Source: CAZGMC01 sp964526565 (GTDB lineage Bacteria > Pseudomonadota > Alphaproteobacteria > DSM-16000 > Inquilinaceae). Taken from it: 32,463 nt of DNA. Both the position numbers and the translations under genes were made by a program. A model generated the notes under the pieces. The model had not been told where the DNA came from. It was given only the letters and a program-made list of their open reading frames with translations, and ran no database searches. Every line of letters starts with the position of its first letter. Within the stretch, counting starts at the first letter, position 1. Shown here piece by piece: positions 8,100-15,470 of this stretch. The stretch spans positions 1-32,463 of the forward strand of contig CAZGMC010000043.1 in NCBI GenBank assembly GCA_964526565.1. The letters are read 5' to 3'.

Positions 8100-8653
8100 T
8101 GCTGGGCCCGGCCGGTGCGGCGGCGGCGCCCGAGCGCTACCGCATCGACCCGGAGCACCTGAGCATCGGTTTCCTGGTTGGCCACATCGGCTATGCCGAG
8201 GTGCTCGGCCTGTTCCTGGAGGGCGAGGGCTCGTTCACCTTCGATCCCGAGGCGCACACGCTGTCGGACCTGCGCGTCAGCATTCCCGCCGTCAGCGTGT
8301 TCACCAACCATGACGACCGCGACGAACACCTGCGCGGCACGGATTTTCTCGACGCCGGCAGCCATCCCGAGATCACCTTCGTCGGCACCGGCGCCGAGCC
8401 GACCGGCGAGCGCACCGGCCGCGTCACCGGCGACCTGACCCTGCGCGGCGTGACCCGCCCGGTGACGCTGGACGTGACCTGGAACAAGAGCGGCCCCTAT
8501 CCCTTCGGTGACAATTTCGTGATCGGCATCTCGGCCCGGACGACGATCCGGCGCAGCGACTTCGGCATGACCTACGCGGTCGACAATGGCTGGGTCGAGG
8601 ACGCGGTCGACATCATCATCGAGCTCGAGGCGATCCGGCAGCAGGGACGATGA
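8045..8653 (+). CDS. YceI family periplasmic protein
   Basis: A 202-residue secreted lipocalin-like protein of the YceI family, which bind isoprenoid or other hydrophobic molecules in the periplasm. A cleavable signal peptide covers roughly residues 1-27 (hydrophobic core, then AGAAAA). The family pattern follows: YRIDPEHLSIGF, FDPEAHTLSDLRVSI, the HDDRDEHLRGTDFLDA segment, HPEITF, and GDLTLRGVTRPVTLDV. The ATG has an excellent ribosome site (AAGGAAGGAG) 7 bases upstream, inside the preceding gene, which it overlaps by 55 bases. Its stop overlaps the next start (ATGA). Its place beside a phospholipid-type transferase suggests handling of a lipid, which is inference. Confidence 0.93.
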   Translation: MAHGIRRLVALAVAVIGLMLGPAGAAAAPERYRIDPEHLSIGFLVGHIGYAEVLGLFLEGEGSFTFDPEAHTLSDLRVSIPAVSVFTNHDDRDEHLRGTDFLDAGSHPEITFVGTGAEPTGERTGRVTGDLTLRGVTRPVTLDVTWNKSGPYPFGDNFVIGISARTTIRRSDFGMTYAVDNGWVEDAVDIIIELEAIRQQGR

Positions 8654-9414
8654 CAGGGCTGGGCGTACGGCTGGCACGCTGGCGGGGCATCGCCCGGTCG
8701 CTGCGCATGTACTACGGCGTGCCGGGCCGGGGGCGGCGTGCGGGCCGGCTCTACGGCCTGTTCATCCGGCCGGGCGACCTGTGCTTCGACATCGGTGCCC
8801 ATGTCGGCAACCGCAGCCGCTGCTGGTCGCGGCTGGGTGCGCGGGTGGTGGCGCTGGAGCCGCAGCCGGACTTCGTGCGCTTCCTGCGTTGGCTGTTCCG
8901 CAACAACCCGGCGGTGACGGTGCGCGAGGCGGCGGCCGGCGCCGCGCCCGGCCGGTTGGCCTTGCGGGTCAGCCGGCGCACGCCGACGGTCACCTCGATG
9001 TCCGCCGACTGGATGGCGGCGGTGGCGCCGACCCGCGGCTTCGCCGGCGTCACCTGGGACGAGGCGCTCGAGGTCGAGGTGGTCACCCTCGACGCCCTGA
9101 TCGCCGAGTTCGGCATGCCGGCCTTCTGCAAGATCGACGTCGAGGGCTTCGAGCCGGAGGTGCTGCGCGGCACCACGGCCGCCCTGCCCGCCCTGTCGTT
9201 CGAATATCTGCCGGCGGCGAAGGATCAGGCGGCCGCGTGCGTCGACCTGCTCGCCGCCCGCGGCGACTACCGCTTCAACCGGTCGACGGGCGAGAGCCTG
9301 CGTCTGGAAGAACCGGCCTGGCTCGACGCCACCGCCATGCGCCAATGGCTGCTGGCCCGGCAACCGGACGAACCGTCGGGTGACGTGTATGCGGTGTTGG
9401 ATCGCGCAGCCTAA
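8650..9414 (+). CDS. FkbM family SAM-dependent methyltransferase
   Basis: A 254-residue methyltransferase. The SAM-binding loop is DIGAHVGNRS at about residues 45-54, followed by the acidic strand end in VALEPQPD. The FkbM-type motif FCKIDVEGFEPEVLRG is near residue 160. Family members O-methylate sugars, polyketides or glycans, and the substrate here is unknown. It is the last gene of the coupled operon, joined to yceI by an ATGA overlap. Its TAA stop overlaps the TAG stop of the opposing permease gene within the bases CTAA. No terminator fits between them. Confidence 0.9.
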   Translation: MTGLGVRLARWRGIARSLRMYYGVPGRGRRAGRLYGLFIRPGDLCFDIGAHVGNRSRCWSRLGARVVALEPQPDFVRFLRWLFRNNPAVTVREAAAGAAPGRLALRVSRRTPTVTSMSADWMAAVAPTRGFAGVTWDEALEVEVVTLDALIAEFGMPAFCKIDVEGFEPEVLRGTTAALPALSFEYLPAAKDQAAACVDLLAARGDYRFNRSTGESLRLEEPAWLDATAMRQWLLARQPDEPSGDVYAVLDRAA

Positions 9415-10532
9415 TCGTCGACACTTGTCTTTTTCCTCCCGCCGCCTTCCTCGGCGAGCAGGGTGGCGATCAGGCGGGTCTGGGGGAACTGCTTGCAGAC
9501 GATGATCACGCTGCTGGTCAGCGGCACGGCCAGCAGGGCGCCAGGGACGCCCCACACCCAGCCCCAGAAGGCAATGGAAAACAGCAGCACCACCGGCGAT
9601 ACTGACAGGCTGCGCCCCTGCAGCATGGGATAGACGTAGTTGCCCATGACCGTCTGCATGACACCCAGCCCGGCCAGCACGATCAGCGGCTTCCAGTAGC
9701 CGTCGAACTGCACCAGGGCGAACAGGGCCGGCGGCACCACGGCAATGATCGACCCGATCGTCGGAATGTAGTTGAGCAGCAGGCTGATCACGCCCCAGAC
9801 CAGCGCGAAATCCAGGCCGACCGCCCAGGTGATCAGCCACGTCAGGACGCCAGTGATGAAGCTGGTCAGCGTAGAGGTGGCGATGTAGCTTTGAAATGAT
9901 GTGGCGATCGTGCGGATCGTACCGAGGACGCCTTTGTCGCCGTCTTCAGCCGTGCCGCGTTCGATCTTGTGCTGGAAGCGCGGCACCGCCGGCAGGGCCA
10001 GGATGACCAGTGCAATGATGAACAGGAACAGCCCCAGGCCGTTCCACACGCTGCTCGCCACCGAGCCCAGCATGCCGCTGATCTGGCTGAAGCCGTCCTC
10101 CGGCGGTGATACCCCCAGCCGGTCGAGCGCCCGCATGATCGACTCGTAGATGGTCTGGAACTCGTCGCTGTAGTCCGGCGCCTGTTCGACGACCATGCGC
10201 ACGCTGTAATAGATGCCGCCGACGAACACGGCCAGCACCAGGAACATGGCCAGCAGCGTGCCAACGAAGCTGAGGCCCGGCGGCAGCCACCGGTTCAGCC
10301 GCTCGCGGATCGGCCACGACAGGGCCACCAGGAAGACGGCGAAGGCCAGCGGCATGGTGACGGGCGCGCTGACCCGCAGGAACCAGATCGCCGCGACGAC
10401 CGCAATCACCGCCAGCAGCCCGTTGGCGATCCTCGCCGGGGGCGACGAACGGCCGGATTGCGCCGGCTCCGCTCGGTTCTCTGGCCGCCGTTCCCCTCGG
10501 TGTCCGACCGTGGGTTCCGAAGCATCCGCCAT
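9411..10532 (-). CDS. AI-2E/PerM family transporter
   Basis: A 373-residue polytopic membrane protein of the AI-2E transporter (UPF0118/PerM) family. It has about eight hydrophobic segments with the typical arrangement: two N-terminal pairs, a soluble middle region (about residues 120-170), and the conserved C-terminal half with LLNYIPTIGSIIAVVP, PMLQGRSLSVSPVV and GVPGALLAVPL. Family members export small molecules or ions, and AI-2 transport is proven for only a few. The start chosen is MADASEP, preceded by GCGGGAA 6 bases upstream; Met codons further upstream lack ribosome sites. It lies 159 bases downstream of the DUF1232 gene and may share its transcript. Confidence 0.92.
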   Translation of the reverse strand: MADASEPTVGHRGERRPENRAEPAQSGRSSPPARIANGLLAVIAVVAAIWFLRVSAPVTMPLAFAVFLVALSWPIRERLNRWLPPGLSFVGTLLAMFLVLAVFVGGIYYSVRMVVEQAPDYSDEFQTIYESIMRALDRLGVSPPEDGFSQISGMLGSVASSVWNGLGLFLFIIALVILALPAVPRFQHKIERGTAEDGDKGVLGTIRTIATSFQSYIATSTLTSFITGVLTWLITWAVGLDFALVWGVISLLLNYIPTIGSIIAVVPPALFALVQFDGYWKPLIVLAGLGVMQTVMGNYVYPMLQGRSLSVSPVVLLFSIAFWGWVWGVPGALLAVPLTSSVIIVCKQFPQTRLIATLLAEEGGGRKKTSVDD

Positions 10533-10691
10533 GAGATTCCCGCCGCTGGCATGTTGGGGCATGATGGAGCTGGCCGTGCCGCGCGGCAGTGGCATGCCCT
10601 TGCGCGTGCGTCAGCGCCGGGATAACCCTGCGATGGTCCAGGGGTTCCCGTTCAACGGAGTCCCGTGGTGCCCGTGCGGCGAAGCGCCGGC

Positions 10692-11135
10692 TTACCAGCT
10701 GTCCGCCTTGGCCCTGATCCGGCGCCAGGTGTCGGCGCCGAGGATGCCTTCGGCGCGGGCCAGGATGTCGACGATCAGGGCGGTGATGTCGCCCTTGCCC
10801 GACCAGTGGGCGCGGAGGATGTCGGCACCGACGTGGTCGGCGACGCCTTCGAGCACGTAGCCGGCCAGGGCCACGTCGTCGACATAGCCGGCGGCGCCGG
10901 CCAGCCGCTCGGGCACCAGGTCGACGGGCGCCACGAAATAGATGATGGCGCCGAGCAGCCGGGCGCGGTCGGGTGCGGCCACGGCGTTGTCCAGGCACAG
11001 CCGGGTCAGCAGGTGGAACAGCTCGGGCGCCGCCGTGACGATATCGGCATAGGGCGCGTCGCCGCCCTTGCCCTCGCGCCAGATGGCGATCTCGCGGTGC
11101 AGCTGCTGGTATACGTCGAAGCTGGGGTCGCCCAT
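10692..11135 (-). CDS. DUF1232 (YkvA family) membrane protein
   Basis: A 147-residue protein with the DUF1232 core LLGAIIYFVAPVDLVPE and YVDDVALAGYVL at about residues 80-115, including the conserved aspartates of the family. The N-terminal half is polar and helical. The molecular role of the family is not known to me; the core is thought to be membrane-inserted. It lies 186 bases downstream of clpA on the same strand and upstream of the AI-2E-type permease gene. Confidence 0.85.
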   Translation of the reverse strand: MGDPSFDVYQQLHREIAIWREGKGGDAPYADIVTAAPELFHLLTRLCLDNAVAAPDRARLLGAIIYFVAPVDLVPERLAGAAGYVDDVALAGYVLEGVADHVGADILRAHWSGKGDITALIVDILARAEGILGADTWRRIRAKADSW

Positions 11136-11321
11136 TGCCAGTCCTCCCGCCGGCCTGATGACGGTGCAGTATCGCCGGTCAACCCTTACCCGTCCGTTGC
11201 CCGCGCGGCGGTGCGGTCACCGGGCTGAATGAACTCGACGATCGAATCGATCCGCCGTTCGAACCCGGCATGGATGGCCCGCACGCCCAGGCCGCTGAGG
11301 GAGGCGCCGGCGGCGGACCCG

Positions 11322-13619
11322 CTATTCGACCAGGGCCGGCTCCTCCTCGGCCGACTCCGCCTGGCGCATCGGCAGGAACTCGAAGGCCAGGCTGTCGCCC
11401 TCGACCCGCACCCTGACCACACCGCCCTTGGTCAGCTTGCCGAACAGCAGCTCGTTGGCCAGCGGCTTCTTGATGTGCTCCTGGATGATGCGGGCCAGCG
11501 GACGCGCGCCATAGAGCCGGTCGTAGCCGGCCTTGGCCAGCCACTCGCGGGCCTCGCCGGTCAGCTCGATGGTGACGCGCCGTTCGGCCAGCTGCTCTTC
11601 AAGCTGGATGATGAACTTGTCGACGATCTGGTGGACGATCTCCAGGCTGAGCTGCGCGAACGGCACGGTCGCGTCCAGGCGGTTGCGGAACTCCGGCGTG
11701 AACAGCCGGTTGATCGCCTCGGTATCGTCGCCCTCGCGGTCGTCGCGCTCGAAGCCGATGGCCGCCTTGGCAAGGTCGGCGGCCCCGGCATTGGTCGTCA
11801 TGATCAGGATCACATTGCGGAAGTCGACGGTCTTGCCGTTGTGGTCCGTCATCTTCCCGTAGTCCATGACCTGCAGCAGGATGTTGAAGACGTCCGGGTG
11901 CGCCTTCTCGATCTCGTCGAGCAGCAGAACACAGTGCGGGTGCTGGTCCACCGCGTCGGTCATCAGCCCGCCCTGGTCGAAGCCGACATAGCCCGGCGGC
12001 GCGCCGATCAGGCGGCTGACCGAGTGTCGCTCCATGTACTCTGACATGTCGAAGCGGATCAGCTCGATGCCGAGCAGGCGGGCGAGCTGCCGTGCCACCT
12101 CGGTCTTGCCGACGCCGGTCGGGCCCGAGAACAGGTAGTTGCCGATCGGCTTGTCGATCTCGCGCAGGCCGGCGCGGGCCAGCTTGATGGCGTTGGCCAG
12201 CGCGTCGATGGCCCGGTCCTGGCCGAACACCAGGGTCTTCAGGTCGCGCTCCAGGGTGCGGAGCATGGACTTGTCGTCGCGGTTGACCGACTTCGGCGGG
12301 ATGCGGGCGATCTTGGCGACCACGCCCTCGACGTCGCGGACATTGATGGTCTTCTTCCGCCGCGACGGCGGCAGCAGCATCTGCGCTGCCCCGACCTCGT
12401 CGATCACGTCGATCGCCTTGTCGGGCAGCTTGCGGTCGCTGATGTAGCGGGCCGACAGCTCGACGGCGGAGCGGATCGCGTCCAGGGTATAGCGGACGCC
12501 ATGGTGCCGTTCGTAATAGGGCTTCAGGCCGTGCAGGATCTTGACCGCATCTTCCAGGGTCGGCTCGTTGATGTCGATCTTCTGGAAACGGCGGACCAGG
12601 GCGCGGTCCTTCTCGAAATAGTTCCGGTATTCCTTGTAGGTCGTCGAGCCGATGCAGCGCAGGTTGCCGCTGGCCAGGGCCGGCTTGAGCAGGTTGGAGG
12701 CGTCCATGGCGCCGCCCGAGGTGGCGCCGGCCCCGATCACCGTGTGGATCTCGTCGATGAACAGGACGGCCCCGTCCAGGTTCTCCAGCTCGTTGACGAC
12801 CGCCTTGAGCCGCTCCTCGAAATCACCGCGGTAGCGGGTGCCGGCAAGCAGCGCGCCCATGTCGAGCGCGAAGATCGTCGCCGTCTCCAGCACCGCCGGA
12901 ACCTGTCCCTCGACGATGCGCTTGGCCAGGCCTTCAGCGATGGCCGTCTTGCCGACGCCCGGATCGCCGACATACAGCGGGTTGTTCTTGGAGCGGCGGC
13001 ACAGGATCTGGATCGTACGCTCGATCTCCGAATCCCGGCCGATGAGGGGGTCGATGCGGCCACGCGCGGCCTTCTCGTTGAGGTTGACGCAGTATGACTG
13101 CAACGCCTCGCTACCCTTTCTGACCATCTTCTCGGCGCTGGCGTCCTCATCTGTGCCGGCGACCCGCCGCGGCTCGGCGCGGTGGGAGGCCTTGGCAATG
13201 CCATGGGAAATGTAGTTCACGGCGTCGAACCGCGTCATGTCCTGCTCCTGCAGGAAGTACACGGCGTGGCTTTCCCGCTCGGAGAATAGCGCCACGAGCA
13301 CGTTGGCGCCGGTGACCTCCTCGCGGCCGGACGATTGCACGTGGATCGCCGCACGTTGCAGGACGCGTTGGAACCCGGCGGTCGGCTTGGCGTCCTCGAT
13401 CCGCCCGGTGGCCAGGTTGGCCAGCTCGTTGTCCAGATAATTGCTCAGTTCCCGGCGCAGCCGGTCCACATCGATCCCGCAGGCGCGCATCACCGCCTTG
13501 GCGTCCTGGTCTTCCAACAGCGCCAGAAGCAGGTGCTCCAACGTGGCATACTCGTGGCGCCGTTCGTTGGCAAAGGCGAGCGCGCGATGCAGGGTCTCCT
13601 CGAGATTGCGCGACAGCAT
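11322..13619 (-). CDS. clpA: ATP-dependent Clp protease ATP-binding subunit ClpA
   Basis: A 765-residue AAA+ unfoldase that feeds substrates to ClpP. In order: a Clp_N double repeat (residues 1-145), AAA-1 with Walker A GDPGVGKT (218-225) and Walker B VLFIDE (285-290), AAA-2 with Walker A GPTGVGKT (499-506) and Walker B LLLDEIEKAHPD, and the ClpP-docking loop IGF at 621-623. No M-domain insertion is present, so it is ClpA rather than ClpB or ClpC. The start MLSRNLEETL is backed by AAGGAA 6 bases upstream; the longer frame adds an unrelated 25-residue leader. It follows clpS by 53 bases, the usual clpSA order. No clpP is in the window. Confidence 0.97.
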   Translation of the reverse strand: MLSRNLEETLHRALAFANERRHEYATLEHLLLALLEDQDAKAVMRACGIDVDRLRRELSNYLDNELANLATGRIEDAKPTAGFQRVLQRAAIHVQSSGREEVTGANVLVALFSERESHAVYFLQEQDMTRFDAVNYISHGIAKASHRAEPRRVAGTDEDASAEKMVRKGSEALQSYCVNLNEKAARGRIDPLIGRDSEIERTIQILCRRSKNNPLYVGDPGVGKTAIAEGLAKRIVEGQVPAVLETATIFALDMGALLAGTRYRGDFEERLKAVVNELENLDGAVLFIDEIHTVIGAGATSGGAMDASNLLKPALASGNLRCIGSTTYKEYRNYFEKDRALVRRFQKIDINEPTLEDAVKILHGLKPYYERHHGVRYTLDAIRSAVELSARYISDRKLPDKAIDVIDEVGAAQMLLPPSRRKKTINVRDVEGVVAKIARIPPKSVNRDDKSMLRTLERDLKTLVFGQDRAIDALANAIKLARAGLREIDKPIGNYLFSGPTGVGKTEVARQLARLLGIELIRFDMSEYMERHSVSRLIGAPPGYVGFDQGGLMTDAVDQHPHCVLLLDEIEKAHPDVFNILLQVMDYGKMTDHNGKTVDFRNVILIMTTNAGAADLAKAAIGFERDDREGDDTEAINRLFTPEFRNRLDATVPFAQLSLEIVHQIVDKFIIQLEEQLAERRVTIELTGEAREWLAKAGYDRLYGARPLARIIQEHIKKPLANELLFGKLTKGGVVRVRVEGDSLAFEFLPMRQAESAEEEPALVE

Positions 13620-13672
13620 GTGCGGTTCCTTGTTCTCCGGCTCCCCGCCCGTGGGGGATGGGCCCTCCGTCC

Positions 13673-13999
13673 TCAGGCTTTTTCCAGGATGCACTGCAGC
13701 GGATGCTGGTGCCGGCGGGCGAAGTCCATGACCTGGGCCACCTTGGTCTCGGCGACCTCATAGGTGAACACTCCGCAGATACCGACGCCACGCCGGTGCA
13801 CGTGCAGCATAATGCTGGTTGCCTCTTCGCGATTCTTCCCAAAAAATCGTTCCAAAACGTGAACGACGAACTCCATCGGCGTGTAATCGTCGTTCAACAT
13901 GAGCACTTTGTACATAGAGGGCTTTTTGGTCTTCGGCTTGGTCTTGACGACGACGCCGGTCCCGGTCCCCTCGTCGCCCTGCTTGTGCACGTCGCTCAT
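13673..13999 (-). CDS. clpS: ATP-dependent Clp protease adaptor ClpS
   Basis: A 108-residue adaptor that binds N-degron substrates and hands them to ClpA. A flexible charged N-terminal extension (about 28 residues) precedes the conserved core: the N-degron pocket with MLNDDYTPMEFVVHVL, the MLHVHRRG stretch with the conserved histidine, and a GVFTYEVAETK segment. Length and order are typical. A GAGGGAG ribosome site lies 11 bases before the ATG, a little far. clpA follows after 53 bases. Together with clpA it would run the N-end rule pathway. Confidence 0.96.
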   Translation of the reverse strand: MSDVHKQGDEGTGTGVVVKTKPKTKKPSMYKVLMLNDDYTPMEFVVHVLERFFGKNREEATSIMLHVHRRGVGICGVFTYEVAETKVAQVMDFARRHQHPLQCILEKA

Positions 14000-14350
14000 A
14001 CGGCTCGATGCTCCCTCAGCCCATAATCCCCGGCCCACGAATGATATGAGATGAGCCGGGTCGGAAGGAAGCCCAAGTTGCAGCAGCAAGACATCCTGTC
14101 GCCGCGGCCGCCGTCCCGGACATCCCGTCGCCGCGGCCGCCGTCAAGGCATTGGCTTGGGCCCGGCCCGATCGGGTATAACCGGACGGCGACGGCACCGG
14201 ACCTGGCGCCCCGCCGACCTGCCCGGTCATGGTGCCGTCCCCGGTGGCTTCAACGCCGATGCGGCGGTCAACCCTTTCTTGCGGGCCTTTCTTGCGGGCG
14301 CCGCGCCGGCATGAGACCATGATCTGCTTCTTCCGACACAGAGTGGCGCC
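14000..14350. promoter_or_regulatory. Divergent region between clpS and the Anbu gene, with small tandem repeats
   Basis: About 350 bases separate the two divergent genes, so promoters for both are expected here, but I could not assign boxes. Two duplications are visible: a 29-bp unit twice in tandem at 14090-14147 (core gtcgccgcggccgccgtc), and a 13-bp unit (tttcttgcgggcc/g) twice at about 14274-14299. A 13-base gene-proximal gap before the Anbu start lacks a strong ribosome site. No RNA gene was recognised. Confidence 0.5.
14090..14147. repeat. 29-bp tandem duplication
   Basis: Two adjacent 29-base copies start gacatcctgtcgccgcgg and gacatcccgtcgccgcgg and differ at a few positions. They lie in the clpS/Anbu intergenic region. 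No inverted symmetry of note was seen. Confidence 0.75.
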
Positions 14351-15115
14351 ATGACCTATTGTCTCGGCATTCGCACGCGGGACGGGCTGATCGCGCTGGC
14401 CGACGGTCGCGTGACCAGCGGCAGCCAGGTGGCCGCCGCTCAGAAGGTCACGATGATCGGCAGCGACCGGAAGTTCATCGTGATGACCTCGGGCCTGCGC
14501 AGCATCCGCGACAAGATCCTGACCTACATGCGCCGCGGCCACGACCTGGATCGCGGCGGCGGCTTCAATTCGATGTTCGACGCCGTCAACGCCTTCACCA
14601 GATGTCTGCGCGTGGTCGCCGAGGAGGACCGTGAGGCTCTGGAAAAGGGCGGGCTGTCGTTCAACCTCCACGCCATCATCGGCGGCCAGCTGGCCGAGGA
14701 CCACCAGCCAACCATCTATCTTGTCTATCCGGAGGCCAACTGGATTGAGGTGGATCGACGCACCCCTTACCTGTCGATCGGTACCACCGCCTACGGCAAG
14801 CCGATTCTCGACCGCGCCCTGACGTACGAGACGGCCATGCGCGACGCGCTGAAGCTGGCCTACCTGTCGTTCGACTCGAGCCGGTTCAGCTCCACCGACG
14901 TGGGCTTCCCCATCGACCTGCTGACCTACAGCAGCGATGACCGCCAGTGGCGCCAGACGCAGTTCCAGTACGACGACATGGTCGAACAGCGTCAGTGGTG
15001 GAACAGGCACATCACCGAGCTGGCCGAGCGCCTGCCAGACAGGCAGTGGGTCGACAAGCTGACCCCCACCGGGCACGGCCGGCCGGCAGTGGTCCGCGTC
15101 GACGGCACGGGCTGA
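14351..15115 (+). CDS. Anbu-type proteasome-like peptidase
   Basis: A 254-residue homologue of the bacterial proteasome-type protease Anbu (ancestral beta subunit). The start is fixed by chemistry: after Met removal, Thr2 in MTYCLGIRT becomes the N-terminal nucleophile. Counting Thr as 1, Asp17 (in ALADGR) and Lys31 (in AAAQKVT) fit the Asp17/Lys33 catalytic pattern of the Ntn-hydrolase fold. Family Anbu proteins form ring or helical assemblies, and natural substrates are unclear. They often lie in an operon with a transglutaminase-like protease, an alpha-E protein and an ATP-grasp protein; none of these is here. Instead it sits divergently beside clpS-clpA. Directly after the TGA a 25-bp repeat array begins. 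Confidence 0.88.
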   Translation: MTYCLGIRTRDGLIALADGRVTSGSQVAAAQKVTMIGSDRKFIVMTSGLRSIRDKILTYMRRGHDLDRGGGFNSMFDAVNAFTRCLRVVAEEDREALEKGGLSFNLHAIIGGQLAEDHQPTIYLVYPEANWIEVDRRTPYLSIGTTAYGKPILDRALTYETAMRDALKLAYLSFDSSRFSSTDVGFPIDLLTYSSDDRQWRQTQFQYDDMVEQRQWWNRHITELAERLPDRQWVDKLTPTGHGRPAVVRVDGTG

Positions 15116-15349
15116 CTGCCGCTCCGGGAGGTGCCGGTCGCTGCCGCTCCGGGAGGTGCCGGTCGCTGCCNNNNNNNNNNNNNNNNNNNNNNNNNNNNNN
15201 NNNNNNNNNNNNNNNNNNNNNNNNNNNNNNNNNNNNNNNNNNNNNNNNNNNNNNNNNNNNNNNNNNNNNNGTCGCTGCCGCTCCGGGAGGTGCCGGTCGC
15301 TGCCGCTCCGGGAGGTGCCGGTCGCTGCCGCTCCGGGAGGTGCCGGTCG
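15116..15349. repeat. 25-bp tandem repeat array interrupted by an assembly gap
   Basis: Head-to-tail copies of a 25-base unit (it begins ctgccgctccgggaggtgcc and ends ggtcg) run from the base after the Anbu stop codon. There are two full copies and five bases before the gap, and four bases and three full copies after it, all identical as far as visible. The unit has no stop codon on either strand and no spacers, so it is a minisatellite rather than a CRISPR. By phase, the missing piece should be 16 + 25k bases, which 100 does not satisfy, so the N length is a placeholder. Confidence 0.92.
15171..15270. other. Assembly gap (100 N) inside the 25-bp repeat array
   Basis: Exactly 100 N flanked on both sides by the same 25-bp repeat. 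The array was evidently too long for the reads, so the true copy number is unknown and is at least five. Confidence 0.98.
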
Positions 15350-15413
15350 CAGAGGAATCTGGGCGCAAATCCAGTCTGTTGCAAACCTTTTTTAAGACAT
15401 TGTCACGAGACTG

Positions 15414-15443
15414 TGGACAATCCGCGGTGACCTGCCGTAGAGT
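15414..15443 (+). promoter_or_regulatory. Candidate sigma-70-like promoter of the carboxypeptidase gene
   Basis: tggaca (15414-15419) and tagagt (15438-15443) are separated by 18 bases and lie 28 bases before the start codon. They match the consensus boxes at 5 and 4 of 6 positions. They lie in the relatively AT-rich 120 bases between the repeat array and the gene. This is a pattern match only. Confidence 0.35.
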
Positions 15444-15470
15444 TGCGTCGATGGTCGAACGAGGCACGGG

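Noticed and set aside
15116..15349. CRISPR array
   Set aside because: The 25-bp units are directly adjacent with no spacers, and no cas genes are nearby.
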